DNA of 64,000 nt from Coriolopsis trogii (Eukaryota > Basidiomycota > Agaricomycetes > Polyporales > Polyporaceae). The stretch covers positions 186,001 through 250,000 of the forward strand of contig JAHYIO010000028.1 of NCBI GenBank assembly GCA_020543525.1, read 5' to 3'. The notes under the pieces are model-generated. The model was not told where the DNA came from. It saw only the letters and a program-made list of their open reading frames with translations, and did no database searches. This document shows, in pieces, positions 19,519 through 31,684 of this stretch. Position 1 is the first letter of the stretch. The number at the start of each line of letters is the position of its first letter. The translations under genes and the position numbers were made by a program.

Positions 19519-21275
19519 TCAAGGGACTACCTTCTCCCTAACGAAGCAGACCACGACGGATGGATTAGTCGCTGTCCCGTAGTAATAGTCCAAGTTAAAG
19601 TCGCAGCAGACGCAAAGATCATACGTAGGACCACGGTCGAACAGTTTGGTCACGAAGGACTCCAGAGCCTGCTGCTCCTCCGAGAATGATCGACGTGACA
19701 GCATCGACGAAGCATGCTCAGGAATTGAGTGCGACTCCCGCGACGGTGGCGTCATTCTGTGCTGTTCAAAGAGCTTGACAGCCGCTTGATACGGGAGTGG
19801 GTACGCCTCCTTCGGCGCTAGAAGTGGGCGTTGCAAGACCTTGACAATCTTCTCATCCGATGGAATCTTCCTGAAGTCGTCCACGGGAAGGCTCAGGTCC
19901 TTCAACTCCGGGCACTTCTGTGCGAGCGTCAACAGTGTCCTCGGTCTCGGTCCCGGGCTCCGCTTGGATGCATCCTGCTGGGGCGGGCCCGTCACTTGCA
20001 GGCGCAGAGTTTCCAGCGCAGGGTACGACCTCGCTATCTTCTCGATAGCGGCATCGCTGACCGCCATCGCTTCCGCACGAACGGACAGATACTTGATGTT
20101 GCGGAGTGGCAAGGCTGGCACAAGCGCCTCTGCGAGGTCGATAGGGGGTAGGGACCCAATGGTCTGGTACAGCCATTTGCAGGCCACGTCGAGTTGCTTG
20201 AGAGTGTCCATGCGCGACGACCGCCCAACCACGGCTTCCAAGTGCTTCCCAACTTGGTATGTGGAGGGGTGGCTCGACACGTAGAGCCGGAGAGCCTCCA
20301 ATTCATCGGACTGGATGGACCGTACGATGTCCGCAGTGTTATCATCGAGCTCGTCCACCTTGAGGTCGAAATGCTTCAGGACTGGAAACCACATTACCTG
20401 GCGCCTTGTGTTGAGCCTGACAAGCCTCCCAACGGCCTCCAGGTCCGACGGCCTGAACATGGGCAACAGGAGATCGGCCAAGCACGGCAGCTCCGCGAGG
20501 ATGCTCAGCCCCTGCGGCGTGATCTGGGTGCCGGAATGGAACTGACGTAGTGTGCGCAGGCCCGTTAGGCAGCTCAGATCGTTCAACGCGTTTCCAGAGG
20601 CGGGTCCTGGCCCATAGTACTTACCGGGATTCACGTGGAGGCGTACAAGCCCATGGCACGAACTTCCCACGGAACGCATAAAGAGATTTAACCCAAATTC
20701 CTCTCCAAGTTGGCGTTCTTGCTCACTGCAGACATCGACACCCTCATCCTCCATTCGACGTCAAAAGTTGGGCCGGTCCTCGTCGATTTCCAGGTGCCCC
20801 AACCGAGGGAGAATGGGTCCGTCTTCTCGACGGACGTGAGGAAGGTCGACAAGAGTGGCGTGGGAGACGTCTACGTAGTATTCGTGCCAGACGAACCGCC
20901 TCACATAGCCAGCGTACAGGTTGAACCGTGTCCATTCAAGACGGCGGATGTTGGTGAACGACTGTGAAGCAACCTAATCAGCACATCACTCTCCATCAGA
21001 TGGTGAATGCGACTCACGAAAACAGGCTGGCGTAGATTCTCGACGACGTTCGTTATAGTCCACGCGTCCTCGGGAAGCAGTCGTAGAAGGGGCCCGAACC
21101 CATCCAGTTCCCGCCACACGATAGGAGCAGCAGCGTAGAAGAACGCACGAGACGTGGTCGCGAGCCGCGCCACCGCTCCCTGACCTCTCCTGTCAAGAAA
21201 GAGCTCGTTGAGGATCAGATCGAGAATATCGCGGTTTGTGAGGCACCGAAGAGTGGGAGACTCGGTTGCGTCCAT
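19519..21275 (-). pseudogene. F-box/LRR-like paralog carrying an in-frame stop
   Basis: Exon 1 (21275-21018) begins MDATESPTLRCLTNRDIL and encodes an F-box-like module (ARLATTSRAFFYAAAPIVWREL, then LLRLLPEDAW). Exon 2 (20961-19519) stays in frame with it, beginning SFTNIRRLEWTRFNLYAGY. Codon 153 (20763-20761) is TGA, shortly after ILPRLGHLEI. Downstream the frame continues for over 400 codons with LRR-like content (LTGLRTLRQFH, AELPCLADLLLP, IVRSIQSDELEALRLYV). Without the stop the product would be close to the 578 residues of the intact paralog at 45380-47171. A 78-base intron beginning GTTGGG could remove the stop but would delete sequence that the paralog keeps. A pseudogene is therefore more likely. 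A sequencing error is not excluded. Confidence 0.65.
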
Positions 21276-21346
21276 AGCGCCGAAGGTGCGATGTAACAGC
21301 AAACAAGAGGTGGAGGATTGCTGTATGTATCTAGGTAGGAGCCGAT

Positions 21347-21356
21347 CGCTATTTAA
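21347..21356 (-). promoter_or_regulatory. TTAAATAGCG TATA-like element, F-box-like copy 1
   Basis: The ten bases TTAAATAGCG (minus strand) lie 72 bases upstream of the first codon. The intact paralog has the identical ten-mer 62 bases upstream of its start (47233-47242), so this is a candidate core promoter. Confidence 0.5.
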
Positions 21357-22100
21357 GCTCGAGAGTGAATTGCTTTGAGTGGAGGCGTGGGTGAAATAGG
21401 CCACGCAAGCGATCACTCCCGGCCAAAGCATGTGGACGTAGCACTGACCTTCTCTAACGTAGTATGCCAGATGTGCTGTGACAGTGCCGGTGCCAGCCCG
21501 TTGCTATATTCTGAGACACGATCATATCATCCGTAGTCAGCGATTTTACTTTTCAATAGGAGTAGGTCGTCCGAAAATCTCAGCCTGAGGTGACGACAGA
21601 ATGATGTCCGCCTGAGAACTCCATCCGCAGCTTCATTGAAAAAGAGATAAATTTTGTATCCCGACCATTTCGAGATAGAATGTTGAGGATAGGCGTCCTT
21701 GCGGGGAACAATGCTGGCGGGGGCGGTTCAAAGGATGCAAGGCTAGTGGGCGTTTAGATTGCTATATCTGGCCAGAGTTCAATTCTGAACCAAACAAGAG
21801 TAAACTTCCTGCTATCCAAGCGCCATGGTGGGAATCGGAACATCTGCCCTGGTCTCGAATTCGATCTACTGAGCTCAAAATCATGCCCGTCGATAAGGCA
21901 AATGTGAATATCACAGTTGTCTAATGGCGATGTTTGAAAGTAAAATGACTAGTCACTACAGGATGATATTGTACACGAGCATTACGTGCCGTGGTATCTG
22001 TATCTCAAAAATGTGCAACGATACACATTCTGTGGCTGTGCGCAGGCACGTTAACGTCTTGGGTTTGTTGACATCGGAAGTCTCTCACCAAGTTATAAGA
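21357..22100. other. Intergenic stretch, nothing recognised
   Basis: This AT-richer sequence lies between the F-box-like copy and the four-pass membrane protein. No supported gene or repeat is seen. Confidence 0.5.
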
Positions 22101-22846
22101 TCAAATCGAGGTCGTCTGTACCTCGCTCTTCTCTTTCATATAGTCGGCACCGGACAACACGGAGTCGGTATCACGGTCGACTTGGGCGGCGGGTCCGTCG
22201 TGGGGGATTGTAGAAGCAGCGACCAACAGCGTGAGGACGCTGGCGATCGCCCCGAACAAGAAGGCGATCCAAGGAAGAATGGCAGCGACTTTCACTGGCG
22301 GCGGAAAATACGTCAACAAATTGTGACTCCGCTCAGACGTATCGTGCGTGACTCACAGTAAGAGATCTGGTGGTAAACAGAGGTTGCGCCAATTGATTGC
22401 TCAATAGATTGGACAATTGCGTCTGGTACAGGGAAGCCGGATATCGACGCGCTGACTTTGGCTTGTCGGGTAGCAACGAAATTGGTCATGACGGCCGACG
22501 CGACGACAAGACCGATGCTGCAGACAGCGAGAATGATGGTCTGGAGGTAGAACATACGCTTCGTCGGCACAGAGCGGGTAGGAACGAGAGCGGCAACGAA
22601 GAAAATGAGGGATGCAAGAGCGAGGGCTGCGCCGAACGCGGCCACTGCGGCACCTGCGGAGACGACATCGCTCGTGTCGATGCTGACGTCAGTGCCTTTA
22701 GGAACAAGGCTGGCGACGCGATCCTTTTCGTTGTTGCCTTTCTTGAGGGCGTCGGCGTTCAGTGCGAGCGCGACTACGCCAAAGGCGAAGGCAAGGAAGA
22801 GGGCGGCCACGCGAGCGATGTTGGAAGGCGCGGATGCTGCAGCCAT
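22101..22846 (-). CDS. Four-pass membrane protein (SUR7/MARVEL-like topology)
   Basis: Two exons (22846-22357, 22294-22101) give 227 residues, beginning MAAASAPSNIARVAALFLAF. Four hydrophobic segments are plain. The first is residues 10-30 (ARVAALFLAFAFGVVALAL). The second lies about residues 63-90 (AAVAAFGAALALASLIFFVAAL). The third is YLQTIILAVCSIGLVVASAV and the fourth is AILPWIAFLFGAIASVLTLL. A charged loop separates segments 1 and 2, and the C-terminal tail is short and hydrophilic. The arrangement resembles fungal SUR7/PalI or MARVEL-type plasma-membrane proteins, but I see no diagnostic Cys motif in loop 1. The subfamily and function are therefore open. Confidence 0.75.
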
Positions 22847-23579
22847 GGGGGTATCAAGTACGTCGACGGCGTGTGTGCGACGGTGGGACCGAAGGGCAGC
22901 GTGGAGAGGTGGGGCGGAAGGGATAGCGAGAGGCGATGTGTGGGGAATTATAAGGGCGGACGCGTCTGAATCTGTGGCACGATCGCCCCGCACACGCAAA
23001 GGGAAAGTCTGTCGGATTCGGTTAGCGTTTGCTGGATCTAGGGAGCAGATCGCAGATGTTCCGCCATCGTCTATTCTTGAGCAAATCGGCTTCCTTCTCT
23101 CTTCGCACAAGCCAGGGCCCGAACAGGGGTGGAGCGGTTCCGTGTCAGACGATGTCCAGCGTCCGCGTGGCTCTCGGCCTTGCGGCGCTTCTCACAGTTG
23201 GCTGTCTCATGTCAGTATCTCGACCTCAACCATCGGCCATCCTGTCACCGCGCTCATGGGGATGCTGTGTTTTCGCACATACCATCACATACCGGATGCA
23301 GTGGCCGCTGGAACACCATTCTGGACCTGCAGAGTACTCACCTGGTGAGTATACCAACGTTTCCCCGGACCGAACCTACCGTCCGTCCCCAAACAGTTGA
23401 CCTTCCCCGATCCAATCAGGTTGGGATTTTGAGACATTTCTTCACACTCCTGCTCATCGTGTTTTCACACTGATCGTTCCGGAAAGGCACGCACCGAAAG
23501 CACATACAGTATATGGCCATCAACCCAGGCAGAATCCTTGGAGCCAAATCGACACCTCTTGCGAGTCTGAAACGCTCTC

Positions 23580-24804
23580 TTACGCCTTCCGCGCGAGAAT
23601 GAGAGCCAAGGGCCACTCGATATCAATCGTCTCTTCGTCCCTGGGTATTCCCTTCCCTTCGACTCGCGCGACCTCCTCCTTCAGCTTTCTCCAGAACCTG
23701 GTCGCGATGTCCCCGTCGGCGCGTTCGAGGTCCTCTGGATACTTCTCGTGATACGTGTGCAACGGGCTCCACGTCCGGAAATAGCCCATCAGCTCCTCCC
23801 ACGTCATACTCTTGCGCAGGATGACCGGCCGCGGGTTAGGGAGCGCTGGGTAGTGCGTCCCCGTGAAGAAGACGCGCTCGAACGAGCTGAACGCGTCCGG
23901 AAGCAGCTGCGTCGGGTCAGGCACGTCGACGAGGTGGTTGTCCAAGATGGTCCGCCCGGGACGCTCCCAGTACGTCCCGAGGGAGTCCTTGGGGTCGCTG
24001 CCTTGGGCATAGTCGTTGATGATAGCTGTAGCGGAGGGGTAGCGCGAGAGCCGGAACTCGGAGTAGCCCTGTCATTCGCCTTAGCAAGACTCGACCGCGC
24101 ACTGACACACGCTACTCACCCATGCTGCGAATGTCCCTTCTTTACGCAGCACACGAGCCGCCTCGGGCCAGAACTTGTCCCACTTGAACCAATGACAGGC
24201 TTGAGCTGGCGTCCAAATAGTAGAACACGTTCAGCCTCGTGCCCTCTATCGTGTCTTCCACGTACGACCAGGGTCGTGCAATGAACGCACCTGCGACGAT
24301 GAGGTCTACGCTCGCGTCATCAAGGGCCTTCAGGTCCTCTGCCGACGATTGCATAAACTCGAGCTGCGAAGAGAGGTCGAGCCCTGCGAGCCGCGTCTTG
24401 ACGCTCTCCCGCGCCTGCTCGATCATGCGCGCGCTAGGGTCGACCCCAATAATGCGCTTGAACGGTGTGAGTTCTACTGTCGCCTGACCTGTGCGTCGTG
24501 CGTCGGACCATGATTCAAGGTTGTATGGAGGAGAGTCAGACATGGAATGATAGTGGAATGTGGCGAAGGTAGACAGTTAGCGTGAACGCACCCGTGCCAC
24601 ACCCGATGTCGACTGCGGTGTCCCACCGCGCGCCCTTGGCGCGTTCGTGGTATTTGAAGACAAAGTCATACAGCTGACGCGGGTAGGTCGGTCTGCCTGC
24701 GCAGAGTCGTCAGCGTCATTGCGACATGAACGATGATGTAGGCCATGACACTCACTGGAGGCGTACTTTGCCGCGTTGAAGGTGGCTTTGCCAAAGGTCG
24801 CCAT
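23580..24804 (-). CDS. SAM-dependent methyltransferase (Tmt1-like, class I)
   Basis: This is a class I Rossmann-fold methyltransferase resembling yeast trans-aconitate methyltransferase. It starts MATFGKATFNAAKYASSRPTY. After an intron, motif I reads DIGCGTGQATVEL. The acidic strand-2 motif is RIIGVDPSARMIEQAR, followed by LEFMQSSAEDL. The post-motif AAQACHWFKWDKFW, assembled across an intron, is typical of this group. Later segments are EAARVLRKEGTFAAWGYSEF and a C-terminus ending IDIEWPLALILARKA. Four introns of about 60-110 bases are visible. The protein has roughly 300 residues with no signal peptide, so it is probably cytosolic. The acceptor substrate is unknown; methylation of a small carboxylic acid is the family precedent. 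Confidence 0.9.
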
Positions 24805-25813
24805 GGTGTAGGTTCAGGCAGTGATGTCTGGGGAAGCTCAACACGCCTTATATGCAGTCAGCGAGACCCCCAAGAGGACCTTCGCAAGCAACAGAATTGG
24901 ATTGGAGGACAGTCCGATGGGCTACAGTCGTCGGATGCGAAAGTCCGAAAGGCAAAGGAGCGCGAAGCTGCGTAACACGTTGTCGTCGAAGTGGGGAAAG
25001 AAGCATGAACTGAACAATCTAATCTCCCCGCCCGGAGAGAAGGATGAGCGTCTATCTAATCACCGTGCCTATACGCCTCTTTGGGCATTCCAACATTTCG
25101 ATTTCGAACGCGCGCCGTCGTGATCAAAGTCCCGGTGCTCTGCCTCGTTTCCTGCCTGCAGGTCAGGTTCTCGGCCTGCTACTTGCGCACCCATCTTCAC
25201 CTCTTCGCACGACGTCCTATCAAGTCCATTGTGCACAACTTGCTCCCCACCTACCTCGCAACTTTCTCCGGGGACTTCATTAAGTCTACTGTCGAACCTA
25301 CTGCAGCTGCCGTCGAGCGCGGACCACTTTGTTTTGTGCTTCGGAATCTACTGGTACAGCAGTGCAGAGGCCTCCTCCTTTACGCTCCGCCTTCTCCCCG
25401 ACTGCAACTTTGCAGCGCATATATCGCACACCGCCCCGGGGACAGACAGGGACTTCTCAGGAACGATCGCTTAGAGAACGTTCGGAGCGACGACCCCAAG
25501 CCGAACGCGGTCCGACGACATCACGACCTCGACGACTTTCACGCGCACGAAAGCGACAACCTACCTCTATCTCTATTACTATCACTATCCGCCGTGTGCC
25601 CTTTGTAACTATCTACCCCAGCCCTGGTGCGTGCGCTGCACGTCCCCCACGTTTTCCGCACCGCGACGGCTCCTCACCCCAGGCTACACGTCAGAAAACC
25701 ACAAGACGGGGTCTGCGAGGTGCAACGCATCCCTCTTTGTTCTCCCCACCAAGTGCATCCTTTCCCCCTCCCCCTTGCCCCTATTCAGTCGACACACCTA
25801 GCTCGCACCCATC
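24805..25813. other. Divergent intergenic region and 5' leader of the next gene
   Basis: This 1-kb gap separates two divergently oriented genes. The second half (about 25540-25810) is pyrimidine-rich, with many CCTC and CCCC runs just before the ATG at 25814, as in 5' leaders of highly used fungal genes. No supported gene is seen. Confidence 0.5.
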
Positions 25814-28800
25814 ATGAAGCACCTCCTCCGCAAACGCACGACCTCGACCTCAGGACCCTCACCGCCCGTCGTCTCCGGGCCTGCACCGCTCGCGCCTGCG
25901 TCCTCGGAGACAGCACCATTGTACGCGCGGTTCGCGAGCGCACAGCGGGGTCAGGCTCCGGACAAACTCACAGTCTCGGGGCCCATGACCCTCTCCCCGC
26001 GCAAGGCCGGTCCCGGTCCCGTCCCGATCCAGCGCGGGCCTTCGTCCCAGCAGGAGAGATACGAGGAGCAGGAAAGAGAAAGGGAGAGACAGACGGAAAG
26101 ACAGAGGCAGGTGGATAGGGCGAGAGAGCAGCCGCAGCCGAAACCTATCTTGAAGAAAGTGGAGAGGGCAGAGCCGGAGGATGCGCGAGAGCGGGAGTTG
26201 AGGCGGATGCCGAGCGGTGGAGAAGCACTGGTCGGTACGAGCGCGGGTGCGGGCGAGAGGGAGGACGTCGGGGCGGGGAGGGAGGCCGCGCGGGTGCAAG
26301 GTGAGAGGGTGTTATTACCGGCTCGGAAAGTGACGCGGAAGAAGGACGTCGGGGAGCGAGAAGGTTATATGCTCGCTACGGAGCGCGTGGGAAGGGCGCG
26401 CGATCCGTCGCCGGTGAAGAAGGGAGGGACGGAAGGGACTCTGAGCAAGAGTTCGGGTCGGGAGGAGGTGCGCGTAGAGGGTGAGCGCGTCCCGCTACCC
26501 TCTAGGAAGGTGCAGCGCGGGCGAGTCGATGACATCGACTTTGCACTCGAGAACGCGGCGGGACCTTCAAGAAGAGAAGACTTGTCGACGGCGCGGGGAC
26601 GGCCTTCTCAAGACTCGACCAGGCCAATTCTCTTCCCCTCGTCACCCTCTCTGGAGCCAGCGTCGCCAAGAGCTGTTGTCGTCACTGGTAGTCCGGCCGA
26701 CGACTGGGAAGACAAGTTCTCCACACCGAAGAGGGCGTACATGCATAATCTCACCTCACCGACGTCACCGGCCTCTCCTTCACGGCCTATGTTGGAACCA
26801 CCAAACCATTTCGAAGGTTTTGCAAGCAACCAGGATGCGTCGCTGCAACCTGCCTACAGTGATTCCTCGGCTGTGGCTCCTGGACAGACCGGTCCGGACA
26901 ACGGAGAACGTATCGTAGGTGACCGCGTCCTACTGCCTGCCCGAAAGGTGTCGCGCCGGAACGTGGATGGTCAGGGTGAAAGAGATAACTCACGTGAAAG
27001 GGGACGGACGATGAGCGTGAAGAGGTCGCACGTTCGACCTGCCCCGGAAGACTCTCCAGGACCTACCCCTCAACTCTCCCAAGTTCCTGTTGTCACAGTG
27101 TCCCAGCCAATATCGCCACGTCCCGCTGCAACAGATCGCGAAGACGCGTTCACCATCTCGAAACGGACATATCTGGAGCGTGGTGAACTGCGGGCGAGGA
27201 AGTCTCCCAGTCCGTCTGCATCTCCGCCGCGCCCCGTGCTAGAATCAGTGAAGTCGTCGGAAATGTCGACAAGCACGATGTCGTCGGTGCCGCATGCCAC
27301 AGCTGAGATGCCATCCGCGCCAGCGCTAGCATCGCAGCCTTCAACAAGTTCAGTCGAGACGAACGGCCGGCCGCCAAGGCGGAGAAAATACTCACTGCTC
27401 GCCGCGTTTGGGCTGCCTGCATCGCGCATGGGGGCCTCAGACTCGGACACTAGTACGACAGCGCCGAGTGCGCACGAGACCAAGGTATGGAGAGCTCTCA
27501 TTCATTCTGCTCGATATGAAATGGAGTTTGGTCGCGGTGCCTGTGTGTTACGTCTGTGGTGGTTTGGTGAAGGCTGTTGAGCGTTGTGCCGCGATACGGC
27601 GATGACGTCGGAGGTGACTCGTCGAGTCGCGGACATAATTAAGGGAGACCGCGTCTCATCCACCCGTGGACCGTTCGCTGTCTCACGACCACACGTTTTC
27701 CTACGTGCTGTCGAATTGACTGGCAAGTGCGCGTGTTGGCCTTGTATCAGCCACGTTCTGTACGATCACGTGGGCGCGTCGAGAACGGCAAGACGATCCG
27801 CCTAGACACGCTTCTTCCCATCTCCGTGTATTCTCCCATTCCCCCACCTTGTATTTAGTTCTGATGCTAACCTCATGGTGACCACAGCCCCCGACGCCTG
27901 CTCCTCCCCCTGCCCCTCCTGCATCCTCGCCACCATCTGCGCCCTCTGCCGCACCGGAGCCAGCTAGCGGCGACGCCGGCAGTGACGCGGCCGTTGCACC
28001 TCGCGAGGTACGTATGGCACCATCGAATGCCGCCGTGGATATACGTCTGTCAGTCCATTGACGTCTTCACGGCTTGCAGCGTCTTCTGTCCAACGCCCGT
28101 CGAGCGCCAGCAGAAGTGCAGCTGCAGTCTCTCCATCTCAGCGGGTTCAACTTCCCTCTTGACGCGATACTAGGCGATCGCAAAGACGTTCTTGTCTCCG
28201 ATCCACCCCCCATGCCGCCTCTTCCCGCCACCGTCGAACCTCCACTGCCGAGCCCGAAGGTTTCAAAGCGCCGGAGCCTCGTTGGTTCCCCGCCATTGCT
28301 CGCTTCCCCACCCGATCCCGCTGTCCCTGTCACGCGCAACACGAGCCCTCCAAAATCCCCGGTCGCGGTAGGCACAAACTCAAAAGCATCAACCGCGCTG
28401 CCCCCGCAAGCTCGCTCTCTCCCATCTACCACCACCACCCCTGCCGATCTCCCAGCTCGTCCAGCCCCCCCACCAGTCCAGGCGCCGTCAAAGGTCACGT
28501 CCAAAACAATTCGACCACTTGATTTCGACCAGAGCGTGTTGCCGCCAGAGTCGGACACTCGATACCCTCTTCCGTCCAGGCGCTCCCCGACCGGTCAGTC
28601 TTCGCAGTCTCGCGTGCATACGTCGGCCGCGCCACACAAGAGAGCGTCGCCTCCCCGCTCATCGAGTACCAAGTCAGAGCAGCATCCGGTCTCTCTATCT
28701 TCGGGCAAGAGCGGTCCTGTGCAAGGTCGCCCACTCATCTTCGCCGCCATGGCCGCTGCAGAAGCCGAGGCGGAGATTGTCGAGCCGAGAGCATGGATGG

Positions 28801-31684
28801 CAGTTGCGACTTCCGATTCCGAGTCTCAGGATGATGGTGACGTGAGGGCCGTGCAAACGGAACATAGCAATGGTTCAAGTCAGTTTGTGAACGGGTACCC
28901 CACTCCTCGCTCCGCGTCCCCGAAGTTGCCCACGACGTCCCCCGTGGGTGACGTCAACTACAATCCTCCGATCCTCGCCAAGGGTACGAGCGGGTCCGAC
29001 TCAGAGCATCGGGAGAGGGAGTTTCAGGGCCGCCGCCCCTCCCCTTCCATTCCTCATGCACAGGGCATGCCGCCTGGAAACCTCTCTACGCCTCCGGAGA
29101 CGCAGCCTACGCGCACGCGCAAGCTGAGCAAGTCAAAGGCGCGCATAACGCGAACGACGGACGCCCCTTTGCCACCATCGCAACCACAGCACCCGCCCAA
29201 TGGTCACGCTACTAACACGTTGGGTGCCAAGCCGCCCACGCCTGTCGAAGATGCGCCGCCCGTTCGCACTCGCAAGGATTCGTCCAAGTCTTCATCCAAG
29301 TCTGCCCCTCCCCCAGCCAACGGTGTTCCCACTCCCTCGTCTACTACCCTCGGGTCACCCTTCCAGATGCGCAACGAGAAGTCTAATTCTGAGAGACGCC
29401 ATGCTGAAGCACGCTCGCCTCCGCGCGTGATCTCGTCAGAGTCCCCTGTTCCCACTCGTCCCGTGAAGGTGCTGACGGAGAGACAAATGGAAAAGTTGCA
29501 TGCAACGAAGGGTCTTCCGATGCATGGAACCAACGGAGCGCTCTCCCCCTCGCACAGGCGTCCCGAGCAGTCCGTCCCTGTCAAAAGCCCCTCTTCTTCC
29601 TCGAAACCCCTTCCCGTTCCAGGCCCATCAGACGAGAAAGCCGCCATGCAAACATCCACTAGCCGTAGCGCCAGAGCATCGTCTCCGCCGACTCCGCCCA
29701 GGAAAAGCCCCGAAAACCGGTCGGTTCGTTCACCTCAGCGGGACGAAGTGTCTCTGCCAGAGCCTCCGCGAAGTCCACTCTCTCCCGAGGAATACGCGGC
29801 AGCGCGTTCCCGACGTCGCGGCAAGGCTCTTGAGAAGGCGCGTCCCGAAGGCATTGAGAACGTCGCTCCCGCTGCAGATCCTGCCCCTGAGGAGCCCGAG
29901 GAGCCCAAGGAGCCAGAGGAGCCCAAGGAACCGACCTTTTACCCAATTGAAAAGCACGTTGTCGAGCCGACGCTACTTGGGCAGCTCGTCTCGCACCTCT
30001 CGTTTGGGGATTGGCTTGCCCTGTCCAGTGCGAGCAAAGTTATCCGGTCGGCTGTGTGCGCCGATCGCGAGCTTACTGAGCGGGTCCTGGAGAGGTATCT
30101 CCGTACGGTGGGCTACGCCAGATGGGCATTCCTGGATGCGGAGCCGCTCTCCCTTACATTGACGGTAAGTGTCGAACCTTCCCAAGCTGAACCTTGTGTT
30201 TGATTGACACCACGCCGGTCATCAGGATCTGAACGCATATATGCATGGAGTCTCACTACCTCAGCATCAGTTCGCTCGCCACGCAGAGGCTTGCCTTCAG
30301 ACGCGTGATCGCAGGCATCGCGACCTTGTCAAATCGCTACAGCTCGCTTGTAGAGCCTACACGCGCGTTGTCCTTCGTCTGCGTGCGCAAGCTGAAGCTG
30401 AGTCCCGCGTGGCGGCAACAATGAACCGCGACAGAACACGCAGTCCCAACCGTGGATGGAGTGGCTCGACGACTTCTGTGAACTACATACCGAATCAGCA
30501 GTACCCGACACCCAAGAAGAGCTTCTCACGAGCGTCAAGTCGCGCACCGTCACCTACCTCAATGTTCAGCCATTCGCAGCATGGACACACCTTTGCGCAC
30601 TCTCGGAACGGATCGCTCCAACACAGCCAGAGCATAGCTCAGATCAATACACAGGCTCCCAATCACGGAATTAGTTTCCAGTCGCCTCTTTTCCGACTAC
30701 GCAGAGCGCCTCTCCTGCAAGTCTTCGTTCCTTCACCGGAGGGCGATTGGTTGTCCGATGCGAGCGTCCTGGAATGCGAGAATGAGCTCAAGCGCGCCGG
30801 CGTGACACATTTGTTACGTGCAGGCGATGTTGTCTGGGACACCGCGGTTGGGGATGAAGGGAATGTGGGGCGAATGCTGTGGGATGGGAGCTATCTGATT
30901 GTGAGTGGTCACATACGTATCCCTTTTATATGCTGACGCTGACGACGACCGCACACTTCTTTTAGGATCTGGATTACACGTACTCACGGTCCGGCGATCT
31001 GCCCAAGTATTTGCCCACCCTGGCGTTCCCGCCATCCTACTTTCATCGTGTCGTGCGTACGATGGGGAACGGTAACCCGATCTGCCATATTGATATCGCG
31101 CCATGGGGGGAAGAGATCGCGGCGAACCTCCAGCTCTTGCAGGACAGGACGAAGACGGAGACGTACGTCACATGTGACTTCCATGCTTCGCCCGAGTATG
31201 TTTGTTGATGTCTGCGCGTGTTTACAGGCCTCAAGGTGGTCACCACATGGTCGTCCGGTGGGTGCACCGGTCATCGTTCTCCATCCGTCCCCCGTCGAGT
31301 GGCAAAGCCCTCCGCATTTCTGTTCCCAAGTGTGTGGGGCCAGGTCCAGGCCCTGGAGGTGCTTGGCTCATCGACTCCGGCTGGTACGGCACCGTTGTCG
31401 TTGAGGCGGAGGGGACGAATGAGGGGCTTGCAGACCTCCAAGAGCGTTGTAGGGGCGCTTTCCCTATCAGAGCGATGGGAGCGACGGCGAATCTCAACAT
31501 GAGTCCCGAGCGGGCTGCGAAGGAAGAGGAGAGGAAGTGCGTGTTCAGGATACTGCGTGAAAAGAGGTACGTCTCTCGGTTCGTGGTCCTTTTTGACAGG
31601 CTTGGCTAATGGTGTGGATACAGTCGTCCAGGAGAGATTTGGATACGGACCGTGACTGTCAAAGAACGCTTGCTACCGCCCTAG
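25814..31684 (+). CDS. Large F-box-like, intrinsically disordered scaffold protein
   Basis: Seven exons (25814-27484, 27888-28007, 28080-30164, 30226-30900, 30966-31162, 31228-31566, 31624-31684) join in frame to 1,715 residues. The first about 1,250 residues are Pro/Ser/Arg-rich and disordered. They include an RERERQTERQRQ-type charged stretch, three copies of a GERVLLPARKVxR motif (see findings), a polyproline segment and a PEEPEEPKEPEEPKEP repeat just before the folded part. An F-box-like helix set follows (LLGQLVSHLSFGDWLALSSASKVIRS, then LTERVLERYLRTVGYARW). The C-terminal third appears globular (RAPLLQVFVPSPEGDWL, LPTLAFPPSYFHRVV, GGHHMVVRWVHRSSF). It may be an SCF substrate receptor or adaptor. 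I recognise no named family. The start has a favourable context and is supported by the long open frame. Confidence 0.8.

Noticed and set aside
20686..20764. Intron (GTTGGG to TGTCTGCAG) removing the in-frame TGA of the F-box-like copy
   Set aside because: Weak donor, and removing it would delete about 26 residues whose length is conserved in the intact paralog. Kept only as an alternative.
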